A stretch of 64,000 nucleotides of DNA, taken from NCBI GenBank assembly GCA_040839025.1, contig JBFPJN010000005.1:124001-188000 (forward strand), in the 5' to 3' direction. Positions 55,803-64,000 of this stretch are shown here, in pieces. The number at the start of each line of letters is the position of its first letter. The stretch's first letter is position 1. The position numbers and the translations under genes are program-made. The notes beneath the pieces are model-generated. The model did not search any database. It was given only the letters and a program-made list of their open reading frames with translations, and was not told the origin of the DNA. Origin of the DNA: Alphaproteobacteria bacterium LSUCC0719 (GTDB taxonomy: Bacteria; Pseudomonadota; Alphaproteobacteria; Puniceispirillales; Puniceispirillaceae).

Positions 55803-56393
55803 ATGCATATTGATGCGGGAACCAATCCGTTCACCCTGTTCCAGTCCTGGTATGACGAGGCTGTGGCCTCGGAGATCAACGACCCGGATGCGATGGCGCT
55901 TGCCAGCGTTGATTCCGCGGGGATGCCCTCGGTTCGCATGGTGCTTCTCAAGGAATGGGGCGAGGACGGCTTCGTCTTCTATACAAATTACGAGAGCCGT
56001 AAATCCGGTGAATTGCTGGCCACCGGCAAGGCGGCTTTTTGCATCCACTGGAAAAGTCTGCGCCGACAGGTACGGGTGATCGGGCCGGTCAGTCAGGTTG
56101 ATGGCGCCCGCTCGGATGCCTATTTCGCGACCCGTGGACGGGGCAGCCGTATCGGCGCCTGGGCATCCGCGCAGTCGCGCCCGCTGGACTCGCGCGCCGA
56201 TCTTGCCGCGGCGGTGGCCGAGACCGAGGCCCGGTTCCCCGATGATGTGCCGCGCCCGCCGCACTGGGGTGGGTTCCTGATCGCGCCGCAGGAGATCGAA
56301 TTCTGGGCCGATGGCGAACATCGCCTTCACGACCGGTTCCGGTTTACCCGTAGTGACGGTGACGGTTGGGACATCCAGCGCCTGAATCCCTGA
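55803..56393 (+). CDS. pdxH: Pyridoxamine 5'-phosphate oxidase
   Basis: This FMN oxidase makes pyridoxal 5'-phosphate, the cofactor of threonine synthase above. The 196-residue protein shows ALASVDSAGMPSVRMVLLKEW, the FMN site VFYTNYESRKSGELLATGKAAF, and the conserved C-terminal pattern SRIGAWASAQSRPL, PPHWGGFLIAPQEIEFWADGEHRLHDRF and RLNP. The stop is immediately part of a 17-bp repeat array, and the last codons NP-stop are the first repeat unit. Confidence 0.94.
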   Translation: MHIDAGTNPFTLFQSWYDEAVASEINDPDAMALASVDSAGMPSVRMVLLKEWGEDGFVFYTNYESRKSGELLATGKAAFCIHWKSLRRQVRVIGPVSQVDGARSDAYFATRGRGSRIGAWASAQSRPLDSRADLAAAVAETEARFPDDVPRPPHWGGFLIAPQEIEFWADGEHRLHDRFRFTRSDGDGWDIQRLNP

Positions 56394-56503
56394 AGGGGCC
56401 AAATCCCTGAATGGGCGCAAATCCCTGAAGGGCCTGGATCCCTGAATGGACCAAATCCCTGAATGGACCAAATCCCTGAATGGACCAAATCCCTGAATGG
56501 ACT
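56384..56503 (+). repeat. 17-bp minisatellite beginning inside the pdxH stop
   Basis: Seven copies of a 17-base unit (consensus AAATCCCTGAATGGACC) run head to tail from 56384 to 56503; the second copy has one extra base and the first, third and fourth have substitutions. The next 17 bases (TGACCCCTGATCTGGTC) look like a degenerate eighth copy. The first copy supplies the NP-stop end of pdxH. Confidence 0.95.
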
Positions 56504-56714
56504 TGACCCCTGATCTGGTCCGAATTGCTGATCCGTCCGTGTCACGGCGGCACGTCTAATCTGAGTAAAACTGGTCGCATGGCAGACGCTTTTGCGATGG
56601 CAATTTGCATACCATCCGAGCGAGGTGAACCGGGTTCGGCGCTGACGCTTGCAATGCCGCCACGCGATGGCCCATCATCGTAATTTGCAGGAAAAGACTT
56701 GCGGAGGTGTCGGT
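56504..56714. other. Gap before the dimethylglycine dehydrogenase-like gene
   Basis: Together with the minisatellite this is a 321-base gene-free stretch. A perfect GAACC-G-GGTTC symmetry lies at 56627-56637 and the GGAGGT ribosome site at 56702-56707. No known riboswitch or RNA gene was recognised; a short AT-richer segment around 56559-56600 may hold a promoter. Confidence 0.5.
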
Positions 56715-59153
56715 ATGAAGACGCATGCACGCGTTGTTGTGATCGGGGGCGGTGTCGTTGGTGTCAGCGCGCTGTACCATCTTGCCAAAAAGGGCTGGTC
56801 GGACGTTGTCCTTGTTGAACGCAAGGAGCTGACGTCGGGGTCGACCTGGCATGCCGCCGGCCTGCTGCCATTGTTCAACATGTCCTACTCGGTCGGGCAG
56901 ATCCACAAATATTCGGTGAAGTTCTATCAGGAGCTGCAGGAAGAAACCGGCATGAATGTCGGGTTCCGCAATGTCAGCAATATCCGGCTGGCGCAGACCC
57001 AGGACAGGATGGATGAATACCGGCAATATGCCGGTGTCGCCAGCACCATCGGTGTCGATGTCGACTTCCTGACACCTGATGATGTCCACGATCTCTGGCC
57101 GCTGTGCAATACAGAAGGTCTGGTTGGTGCCATTCGGCATCCCGGTGATGGCTACATCCAGCCGGCGGACCTGACCCAGGCGCTGGCCCGGGGTGCCCGT
57201 GACCGTGGTGCCGAAATTTATCGCAACACCACCGTGACCGGCATTTCACGGACCGAGGCCGGGGAATGGAAGGTGACAACGGACAAGGGCGAGATCACCT
57301 GTGAACACGTGATCAGCGCGACCGGCAACTTTGCCCGCCAGACCGGACGCATGGTCGGGCTGAACATCCCGGTCATCCCGGTCGAGCATCAATATATCGT
57401 CACCGAACCGCATGAAGCCATCAAGGCGCGACAGGCCGCGGGCCTGCCTGAAATGGGGGTTCTTCGCGACTCCGACGGGCGCTGGTACATGCGCGAGGAA
57501 GCCGGCGGCCTGATCCTTGGCCCCTACGAGGCTGGCGCGCCGGCCTGCTATGTGGACGGGCCAAGTGCGGATTCGGAATATGAGCTGTTTCAGGAGGATC
57601 TGGAACGTCTGGAGCCGCATATCGAATCCGCGATGCACCGCGTTCCGGCCTTTGGCGAAGTCGGTGTGAAGAAGGTCTATAATGGCGCGATCGCCTATAC
57701 GCCTGACGGCAACCCGATCATCGGACCGGCCTGGGATCTGCCGAATTTCTGGCTCAGCGAGGGGCACAGTTTCGGCATCACGGCGGCTGGCGGTGCCGGC
57801 TGGCAGCTTGCTGAATGGATTGTCGAGGGCGAGCCGACAATTGACATGCTTGGTGTCGATCCCCGCCGCTATGGAAGCTACGCCACCGAATCCTACCTGA
57901 AGGCAAAGAATGAAGAGGCATATGAGAATGTCTTTGTCATTCATTACCCCGACGAGGAACGCGGCGCGGCGCGGCCGCTTCGCACGGCACCCTGCTATGA
58001 CAGGCTGAAATCGCTTGGCGCGGTGTTTGGCCAGAAATTCGGCTGGGAACGTGCCAACTGGTTCGCCCCCGACGGCGTGGCGCAGGACGATCACTGGTCG
58101 TTCCGTCGTTCCAACTGGTTCGAGCATGTCGGCAACGAGGTTCGCCATACCGCGGCGCATGCGGGGCTTCTCGACATGACGGCCTTTGCGAAATGCCGGA
58201 TTTCGGGTCCGGGAGCCGAAGCCTTTCTCGACCGGCTGACGGCGAACAAGCTGCCGAAGGGTATAGGGCGGGTATCGCTCTCGCATGCCCTGACCGAGCG
58301 CGGTGGTGTTCATTCCGAATACACGATCCAGCGTGAATCCGCGGACAGCTTCTATATCGTTTCCGCCGGCGCGGGCCAGCGGCTCGACCACGATTGGATC
58401 AAGAAGCATATGCCGGATGACGGTTCGGTGCGGTTTGACAGCCTGACCAATTCCATTGGCGTTCTTGTGCTGGTTGGTCCGCGCGCGCGCGACATCCTGC
58501 AGAAGGTCACCCGCACCGATCTTGGCAATGACGCCTTTCCATGGCTGTGGAGCCGGCTGATTGACGTCAATATGGCGCCGGCGATGGCGTTCAGAATGAA
58601 CTATGTTGGCGAGCTTGGGTGGGAGTTGCATCATCCCATCGAATATCAGAACCATATTTTCGATGCGCTGATGCAGGCCGGTGCCGAATTCCAGCTGAAG
58701 CCGTTCGGCATTCGGGCGATGGATGCGATGCGGCTGGAGAAATCCTACCGGATGGTCGGGACCGAACTGTCGATCGAATATGCGGCGCTGGAAAGCGGAC
58801 TGGACAGGTTCGTCCATCTGAACAAGGGCGATTTCATCGGGCGGCAACAGCTCAGCGACTGGCAGCAGCGCGGGTTTGACAATGCGATGGTGACGATTGA
58901 GGTTCACGACACGACCGACGCCGACGCCATTGGCGGCAACCCGATCATGCTTCCCGATGGTGAAGTTGTCGGGCGCGCCACAAGTGGCGGTTACGGGTTC
59001 CGTGTCGAAAAATCACTGGCGATGGCGATGGTGCGTCCCGATCTGGCAAAAGTGGGCACAAAGTTGATGATCGACATTCTTGATCAGAGGCTTGCGGCCA
59101 CGGTGATCGAGGACTCTCCCTATGACCCGAAGAATGAAAAGCTGCGCGCCTGA
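56715..59153 (+). CDS. Dimethylglycine/sarcosine dehydrogenase-like flavoprotein with GcvT domain
   Basis: This 812-residue protein oxidatively demethylates an N-methyl glycine, probably delivering the methyl carbon to tetrahydrofolate. The N-terminal FAD domain has VVIGGGVVGVSALYHLAKKG (residues 8-27) and SGSTWHAAGLLP, where H46 is in the position of the covalent FAD histidine of mammalian dimethylglycine dehydrogenase. The C-terminal half (about residues 430-812) is the aminomethyltransferase (GcvT) domain, with LDRLTANKLPK, GELGWELHHPIEYQ and EKSYRMVGTEL. ATG 56715 follows a GGAGGT site. Its neighbour is a trimethylamine-methyltransferase-like gene. The exact substrate (dimethylglycine, sarcosine or related) is not set by sequence alone. 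Confidence 0.92.
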   Translation: MKTHARVVVIGGGVVGVSALYHLAKKGWSDVVLVERKELTSGSTWHAAGLLPLFNMSYSVGQIHKYSVKFYQELQEETGMNVGFRNVSNIRLAQTQDRMDEYRQYAGVASTIGVDVDFLTPDDVHDLWPLCNTEGLVGAIRHPGDGYIQPADLTQALARGARDRGAEIYRNTTVTGISRTEAGEWKVTTDKGEITCEHVISATGNFARQTGRMVGLNIPVIPVEHQYIVTEPHEAIKARQAAGLPEMGVLRDSDGRWYMREEAGGLILGPYEAGAPACYVDGPSADSEYELFQEDLERLEPHIESAMHRVPAFGEVGVKKVYNGAIAYTPDGNPIIGPAWDLPNFWLSEGHSFGITAAGGAGWQLAEWIVEGEPTIDMLGVDPRRYGSYATESYLKAKNEEAYENVFVIHYPDEERGAARPLRTAPCYDRLKSLGAVFGQKFGWERANWFAPDGVAQDDHWSFRRSNWFEHVGNEVRHTAAHAGLLDMTAFAKCRISGPGAEAFLDRLTANKLPKGIGRVSLSHALTERGGVHSEYTIQRESADSFYIVSAGAGQRLDHDWIKKHMPDDGSVRFDSLTNSIGVLVLVGPRARDILQKVTRTDLGNDAFPWLWSRLIDVNMAPAMAFRMNYVGELGWELHHPIEYQNHIFDALMQAGAEFQLKPFGIRAMDAMRLEKSYRMVGTELSIEYAALESGLDRFVHLNKGDFIGRQQLSDWQQRGFDNAMVTIEVHDTTDADAIGGNPIMLPDGEVVGRATSGGYGFRVEKSLAMAMVRPDLAKVGTKLMIDILDQRLAATVIEDSPYDPKNEKLRA

Positions 59154-59198
59154 TCAACGCGCCCGGACAGTAGTTACAGCAAGGACAAGGTCAATCAA

Positions 59199-60752
59199 AT
59201 GTCTGATGTAGAAACAGCACAGCGTCGCAGTCGGCGTGGCGGTGGTCGCGATGCAAGGCGGCAATTGCGCAGTGGTGCCGGTGCCGGCCAGGCAAAGCCG
59301 TTCATCACCCGTAACCTGCCGCCGGTCGATATCCTGACCGACGAGGCCGCCGAAATCATCGAGGCGAATGCCGAAACCATTCTTGAAGAGATCGGGATTG
59401 ATTTTCTGGAGGATGAAGAGGCGCGCAGCATGCTCAGGGATGCCGGCTGCGACGTCAGGGGCGAACGTGTGCATTTTCCGCGCGGACTGGCACGCAAACT
59501 ATGTGAAACCGCGCCGTCACACTTTACCCAGCATGCGCGCAACCCGGATCGTTCGGTCGAGATCGGGGGCAACAATATGGTGTTTGCCCCTGTCTATGGG
59601 CCGCCCTTTGTCCGGGATCTGGCGGATGAACGGCGCTATGCAACAATCGAGGATTTCCGGAATTTCGTGAAGCTTGTCTATATGCTGCCGGGCTTTCATC
59701 ATTCCGGCGGCACCGTGTGCGAGCCTGTAGACCTGCCGGTCACCAAGCGTCATCTCGAGATGGTCTATGCGCATCAGCGCCTGTCCGACAAACCCTATAT
59801 GGGGTCGGTGACGGCGCCGGAGCGGGCGCAGGATACGGTCGACATGTCGAAAATCCTGTTCGGCGAGGACTTCGTCGAGGCCAACACTGTCATCATCAAT
59901 CTGATCAATGCCAACTCGCCGATGACGTGGGATGCAACGATGCTTGGCGCGCTCAAGGTGTATGCGCGCAACAACCAGGCCGTCATCGCATCGCCCTTTA
60001 TTCTGGCCGGCGCGATGTCGCCGGTGTCGGTTGCCGGCACGTTGGCGCAGACGCTTGCCGAGGCGATGAGCGGCATTGCCTTTACACAGCTGGTCCGCAA
60101 AGGCGCGCCGGTGGTGTTCGGCAGCTTTGCCAGCTCGATGTCGATGCAGACAGGGGCGCCTACCTTTGGCACGCCGGAACCGGCAAAGGTGCTGCTTGGA
60201 TGTGCCAAGCTGGCGCGGCGTCTCGGCGTCCCGTTCCGCAGCGGTGGATCACTGACCGCCGCCAAGACGGCCGACGCGCAGTCAGCCTATGAATCTGCCA
60301 ACACGATCATGCCGACGGTAATGGGCGGGGTGAATTTCGTGCTTCATGCCGGTGGCTGGATGGAAGGCGGGCTTGTCGCCGACTACGCCAAGCTTGTCCT
60401 TGATGCCGACCAGCTGACGATGATGCAGAGCGTTGTCGACGGGATCGATGTCAGCGAGAACGGACAGGCGCTTGATGCCCTGCGTGAAACAGGTCCGGGC
60501 AAGCATTTCCTCGGATCAGCCCACACCCAGGCGAATTTTGAGACCGCCTTCTGGCGGTCTGAACTTGCGGACAACACGACCTATGAACAATGGTCGTCCG
60601 AAGGATCGGTGGAAAGCCACTCCCGTGCCCGGGCGCGGGCTGCCCGGATGCTGGAGTCCTACGAGGCACCGGAAATCGACGCCGCGACCGACGAGGCGCT
60701 TCGTGCCTTCGTCGCAAAACGCATGGAAGAGCTGCCCGACTCCGAGTTCTGA
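59199..60752 (+). CDS. MttB-family corrinoid methyltransferase, no pyrrolysine
   Basis: This TIM-barrel protein of 517 residues belongs to the trimethylamine methyltransferase (MttB) superfamily. Recognisable parts are FLEDEEARSMLRDAGCDVRGERVHFPRGLARKL, YGPPFVRDLADERRYATIEDF, MLPGFHHSGGTVCEP and the late ESANTIMPTVMGGVNFVLHAGGWMEGGL. The frame has no in-frame UAG, so it cannot use pyrrolysine like true MttB; non-Pyl relatives such as MtgB act on quaternary amines like glycine betaine. Residues 9-26 are Arg/Gly-rich (RRSRRGGGRDARRQLRSG). It is cotranscribed with the dehydrogenase (46-base gap) and probably uses the corrinoid protein at 26.5 kb. Confidence 0.92.
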   Translation: MSDVETAQRRSRRGGGRDARRQLRSGAGAGQAKPFITRNLPPVDILTDEAAEIIEANAETILEEIGIDFLEDEEARSMLRDAGCDVRGERVHFPRGLARKLCETAPSHFTQHARNPDRSVEIGGNNMVFAPVYGPPFVRDLADERRYATIEDFRNFVKLVYMLPGFHHSGGTVCEPVDLPVTKRHLEMVYAHQRLSDKPYMGSVTAPERAQDTVDMSKILFGEDFVEANTVIINLINANSPMTWDATMLGALKVYARNNQAVIASPFILAGAMSPVSVAGTLAQTLAEAMSGIAFTQLVRKGAPVVFGSFASSMSMQTGAPTFGTPEPAKVLLGCAKLARRLGVPFRSGGSLTAAKTADAQSAYESANTIMPTVMGGVNFVLHAGGWMEGGLVADYAKLVLDADQLTMMQSVVDGIDVSENGQALDALRETGPGKHFLGSAHTQANFETAFWRSELADNTTYEQWSSEGSVESHSRARARAARMLESYEAPEIDAATDEALRAFVAKRMEELPDSEF

Positions 60753-60786
60753 TCCCGGCACCAACGGTGCATGCCCCGGGGTGGCG

Positions 60787-61401
60787 TCAGCCCTTGAAGG
60801 CGGCGCCGAATTCCAGTCCGGCATCCATCAGCCATTCGGCGACATAGGGTGCAAAGCTGGTCCGGCAGATCAGTGTGAACCGGTTCCCGTCCCCGGCGAT
60901 CAGCGTTACCGCCGCATGTGCCAGCAGTGACTGCGCGCAGTCACCGGCACCGAATTGTGACGGATGCAGGTCAAGTGCGCATCCCTTGGCAAGCACCTGC
61001 CTGACCGCCGCCCCGCGCAGTGACAGCGCGCACAGGCTGTCCGTCACATTCGTCACCGCGGCATGAAGGCCGTCCATATCCAGCGTCAATTGGCTGTGAA
61101 GATGCGTTTCGGTGCCGGCCTCGCACAGAAGCAGAAACTCATCCGGCCCAAGCCAGACGATATGCCGATCACCGACCGAGACAACGCGATTGCTGGCCGG
61201 CAGCGTGGTGCATCCCGTGTGGTTGCGGATCACCGGCAGCATGTCGGTGCCGCCGCGCAGATTGATCTTTCCAAGATGCGCCAGCTCGCAGATGACCAGC
61301 CCCGGCTTGCCACCATCCGGGTTGGGTTGCGTTGATGGTGTCATGCTGACAAGGGCGGTGCGGCCCGGGGGACGTTCACCTTCGTTCGACAGGCTAGCCA
61401 T
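60787..61401 (-). CDS. soxG: Sarcosine oxidase gamma subunit
   Basis: This small subunit of the heterotetrameric sarcosine oxidase has 204 residues with a GcvT-like fold: ICELAHLGKINLRGG, HIVWLGPDEFLLLC, TNVTDSLCALSLRGAAVRQVLAKGCALDLHP and the end LICRTSFAPYVAEWLMDAGLEFG. ATG 61401 overlaps the end of soxA by eight bases. It is convergent with the MttB-like gene, 34 bases from its stop; soxA is upstream on the same strand. Confidence 0.93.
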   Translation of the reverse strand: MASLSNEGERPPGRTALVSMTPSTQPNPDGGKPGLVICELAHLGKINLRGGTDMLPVIRNHTGCTTLPASNRVVSVGDRHIVWLGPDEFLLLCEAGTETHLHSQLTLDMDGLHAAVTNVTDSLCALSLRGAAVRQVLAKGCALDLHPSQFGAGDCAQSLLAHAAVTLIAGDGNRFTLICRTSFAPYVAEWLMDAGLEFGAAFKG

Positions 61402-64000
61402 TGATGCGCTCTCCCTTCGGGTCAAAGAACATGGGCTCGACAACTTCCGCCTCAATGACGTCACCATCCAGCATCGGCAGATAGACGGTGCCGCCCATCA
61501 GCGCCCGGCCACCCTTCAGCATCGCCATGGCGATAGAGCCGCCAACATTGGGCGAATAATAGGATGATGTGACCTGACCAAGCATGGTCATCGGCATGTC
61601 TTCATTGGGGTCAAGGACAGCATGCGCGCCTTCGGGGATCACCCGTTTGCGGTCGCGCGTGCGAAGCCCGACAAGCTGTTTGCGGTCTTCCGCCGCCATC
61701 GAGGCGCGCGCAAGGGCCCGCTTGCCGATGAAGTCCGGCTTTGCCTTTGACACGATCCAGTCCATCCCCAGATCCTGCGGGGTAACCGATCCGTCGGTTT
61801 CCTGTCCGACGATGATGAACCCCTTTTCGGCGCGCAGGACGTGCATCGCCTCGGTGCCGTAAGGCGTCAGGCCAAAGGCCTTGCCGGCAGCCATCAGATG
61901 CGTCCACAGCGCAAGCCCGTGCCGGGCGCGGATGTTGATCTCATAGGACAGCTCGCCGGTGAAGGAGATGCGGAAAATCCGGACCGGCAGGCCGGCGATA
62001 TGGGCCTTGCGCATGCTCATGAACGGGAAATCCGCCGAATCGAGGCTGATATCGATATTCGCGGCCTGCAGGATCTTGGCCGCGTTCGGCCCCGACAGGG
62101 TGGCCACGGACCATTCCTCGGTCACCGATGTCAGATAGACTTTCAGATCGGGCCATTCGGTCTGCAGCCATTCTTCCATCCAGTCCAGCACGCCGGCAGC
62201 GCCGCCGGTGGTGGTTGTCATGTGGAAGTGGTTTTCACCAAGCCGCGTCGTGACACCGTCATCCATCACCATGCCGTCATCCTTGAGCATCAGACCATAG
62301 CGGCATTTGCCAATGCCAAGCTTGAGCCAGCTGTTGGTGTAGAGTCGGTTCAGGAATTCGGCCGCGTCAGGCCCCTGAATGTCGATTTTGCCGAGTGTCG
62401 AGGCATCGAGAATGCCTGCCGTCGTGCGGGCGGCAAGCACCTCGCGGTTGACGGCATCCTGCATTGTCTCGCCATCCTTGGGGTAATACCAGGCGCGCAT
62501 CCACTGGCCGACATGCTCGAAGGTGGCACCATTGGCACGGTGCCAGTCATCCATGCGGGTCAGCCGCGTGGGATCGAACAATGTGCCGATATCGCGTCCC
62601 GCAATGGCACCGATGCTTGCCGGCGTGTAGGGCATCCGGAAGGTGGTCGTGCCAACATCCGGAATCTCGCGGCCAAGCGCGTCGGCAAGAATGGCCAGAC
62701 CATTGATGTTCGATGTCTTGCCCTGGTCGGTTGCCATGCCAAGCGTGGTGTACCGCTTCAGATGCTCGACCGACTGATATCCCTCGCGCGCGGCAAGGCT
62801 GACATCCGAGGCGGTCACGTCATTCTGGAAATCGACAAAGGCTTTCGGCCCCCTTCCGGGCCCCTGGCCATTGCTGATCTTCCATGCTGCCAGCGGACGC
62901 CAGCTCTGGTTTGGTGCCTCGACAGCGGGCATGGCGGTGGAATTGGCGGCATCGCCGGTGGCGAACCCGGCCGCGTCGGCGGCGGCGATGCCGGCCTTGA
63001 TCCCGTCGGCGATGGCCTTTTCCGTGTCAAATACGCCATTGCCGGCACCGGCATTGAAGCTTGCCTCATGCACCGTGGTTGGTTTGAAACACAGCAGCCT
63101 TTCATCCCATCCCAGCTTGCCGCGGGCCTGTGAATGCAGATGCACGGCAGGTGACAGGCCGCCCGACATGGCCAGCAGATCGCAATCCATGTGGAACGGG
63201 TCGTCAAGGACGACCCTGCCACCGTCATCGACCGGTGCAATCTCGACACGGGCCAGATGCTGGGTGCCGTTGGCAACAATTACGGCATGTCCGCTCAGAA
63301 CCTCGATGCCAGCGGCGCGAACGGCCTTGATCAGCTCGCCGCGAAGGTCGCGCCGCAGATCGACGACAAGGACATGTGCGCCGGCCCGGTGAAGCGCCAG
63401 CGCGGTCCGGTAGGCATCGTCATTATTGGTGAAGACAATGGTCCTGTTGCCCGGCACCACCCCATAGCGGGTGATATAGGTGCGAACGGCACCGGCCAGC
63501 ATCACGCCGGGCAGGTCGTTGCCGGCAAAGACAAGCGGGCGTTCATGTGCCCCCTGTGCCAGGACGGTCTGTGCCGCCCGTACCTTCCACAGCCGCTGGC
63601 GCGGCAGATGCGCCGGCGGGGTGGCCAGATGGTCGGTCACACGCTCGGTCAGGGTCAGGTAGTTGTGGTCCATATATCCGAACACGGTGGTCCGAGGCAG
63701 CAGCGTCACATTTTCCATCGCTGCCAGTTCGGCAATCACCCTGGCGATCCAGCCTGTCGGTGCCTCACCATCAATCGTGACGTCCGCCTCGCCAAGAAGC
63801 CATCCACCGAATTCATTCTGCTCGTCAGCCAGAATCACCCGCGCACCGCTTCGGGCGGCCTGCAGTGCCGCCATCAGACCGGCAGCCCCGCCGCCGGCAA
63901 CCAGCACATCGCAATGCGCGTGGACCCGTTCATAGCGGTCCGGGTCGTTGTGATCATCGGCAACCCGGCCAAGCCCGGCGGCCCGGCGGATCACATGTTC
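61394..64000 (-). CDS. soxA: Sarcosine oxidase alpha subunit (5' end beyond window)
   Basis: This large subunit oxidises sarcosine to glycine, passing one carbon to tetrahydrofolate. About 869 residues are visible; the frame is open at the right edge, so the first hundred or so residues (including the 2Fe-2S domain) lie outside. The visible part has an NAD/FAD domain with DVLVAGGGAAGLMAALQAARSGA, a second segment with GAHVLVVDLRRDL, LAMSGGLSPAVHLHSQARGKL, and a C-terminal aminomethyltransferase part (LYTNSWLKLGIGKCRYGLML, FTGELSYEINI, HVLRAEKGFIIVGQETDGSV). soxB and soxD are expected upstream. Confidence 0.95.
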   Translation of the reverse strand, partial: EHVIRRAAGLGRVADDHNDPDRYERVHAHCDVLVAGGGAAGLMAALQAARSGARVILADEQNEFGGWLLGEADVTIDGEAPTGWIARVIAELAAMENVTLLPRTTVFGYMDHNYLTLTERVTDHLATPPAHLPRQRLWKVRAAQTVLAQGAHERPLVFAGNDLPGVMLAGAVRTYITRYGVVPGNRTIVFTNNDDAYRTALALHRAGAHVLVVDLRRDLRGELIKAVRAAGIEVLSGHAVIVANGTQHLARVEIAPVDDGGRVVLDDPFHMDCDLLAMSGGLSPAVHLHSQARGKLGWDERLLCFKPTTVHEASFNAGAGNGVFDTEKAIADGIKAGIAAADAAGFATGDAANSTAMPAVEAPNQSWRPLAAWKISNGQGPGRGPKAFVDFQNDVTASDVSLAAREGYQSVEHLKRYTTLGMATDQGKTSNINGLAILADALGREIPDVGTTTFRMPYTPASIGAIAGRDIGTLFDPTRLTRMDDWHRANGATFEHVGQWMRAWYYPKDGETMQDAVNREVLAARTTAGILDASTLGKIDIQGPDAAEFLNRLYTNSWLKLGIGKCRYGLMLKDDGMVMDDGVTTRLGENHFHMTTTTGGAAGVLDWMEEWLQTEWPDLKVYLTSVTEEWSVATLSGPNAAKILQAANIDISLDSADFPFMSMRKAHIAGLPVRIFRISFTGELSYEINIRARHGLALWTHLMAAGKAFGLTPYGTEAMHVLRAEKGFIIVGQETDGSVTPQDLGMDWIVSKAKPDFIGKRALARASMAAEDRKQLVGLRTRDRKRVIPEGAHAVLDPNEDMPMTMLGQVTSSYYSPNVGGSIAMAMLKGGRALMGGTVYLPMLDGDVIEAEVVEPMFFDPKGERING

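Noticed and set aside
56393-56510. CRISPR array (short regular repeats after pdxH)
   Set aside because: Units of 17 bases are directly adjacent with no unique spacers and no cas genes are near, so this is a minisatellite.
56504-56714. Glycine or SAM riboswitch upstream of the demethylase genes
   Set aside because: No conserved core of either class could be matched; only a short GAACCGGGTTC symmetry is present.
57246-58907. Long minus-strand frame (553 codons) opposite the dehydrogenase gene
   Set aside because: It mirrors the coding strand of a well-supported flavoprotein and shows no recognisable motif; codon periodicity belongs to the plus strand.
59199-60752. Pyrrolysine-containing trimethylamine methyltransferase
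   Set aside because: The frame runs its full length with no internal TAG, so the Pyl residue of true MttB cannot be present.
61841-63133. Plus-strand frame of 430 codons opposite soxA
   Set aside because: Antisense shadow of the sarcosine oxidase alpha gene; no domain or ribosome site.

Overview
The window is gene-dense, GC-rich bacterial DNA carrying an almost unbroken set of alphaproteobacterial genes. Pointers to that class are a split F0 operon (atpI-atpB-atpE-b'-b, away from F1), an APH-fold homoserine kinase, CarD, DUF1491, a DUF1674/SDHAF4-like protein, a SUV3/MgpS-like helicase, a PDH-like rsmB-heparinase-purH order and ccmABCD. An aerobic, probably marine heterotroph of the Rhodospirillales/SAR116 type would fit, but the placement is inference from gene content. 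No rRNA, tRNA, CRISPR array, insertion sequence or prophage was seen.

Layout. 0-9.8 kb: end of cytochrome oxidase subunit III, SURF1, thrC, an M16 peptidase, yqgE, a DsbD-type reductase, a peroxiredoxin, rnhA, thrB, ispH. 9.8-26.3 kb: a lipoprotein, the F0 ATP synthase operon, smc, a DsbA-like protein, DciA-like, mutY, purH, heparinase-like, rsmB, DUF1674, DUF1491, dusA and yciB. 26.5-32.2 kb: a six-gene corrinoid/folate methyl-transfer operon. 32.2-34.3 kb: a lower-GC accessory insert with a dual-OB-type protein and two DUF488 proteins. 34.3-38.8 kb: cytochrome c maturation genes ccmDCBA, a secreted alpha/beta hydrolase, and a Panacea-domain gene overlapping a small membrane protein. 39.2-56.4 kb: acnB, an SUV3-like helicase, an S4 protein, TerB, fdxA, carD, pip, an XRE regulator, the xseB-ispA-dxs-tlyA isoprenoid operon, aroC, fabI, a glycine-zipper protein and pdxH. 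56.7-64 kb: a dimethylglycine/sarcosine dehydrogenase, a non-pyrrolysine MttB-family methyltransferase and, convergent, soxG and soxA (cut by the window end).

How the genes work together. The most coherent story links the 26.5-32.2 kb and 56.7-64 kb blocks. The MttB-like enzyme could move a methyl group from a quaternary amine (glycine betaine is the obvious candidate) to the corrinoid protein; the pterin methyltransferase would pass it to tetrahydrofolate; the MetF-like enzyme could oxidise methyl-THF; and the ASKHA/2Fe-2S protein would reactivate the corrinoid. The dehydrogenase and the heteromeric sarcosine oxidase would then strip the remaining methyl groups as formaldehyde or methylene-THF, leaving glycine. 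Two conserved proteins of unknown role (DUF1638 and a short 'virulence factor' family protein) sit inside the corrinoid operon. The partner proteins carry Arg/Gly-rich tails and the corrinoid protein an acidic N-terminus, which may be a docking system. The DUF488/dual-OB trio and the Panacea pair are the best candidates for conflict or defence functions.
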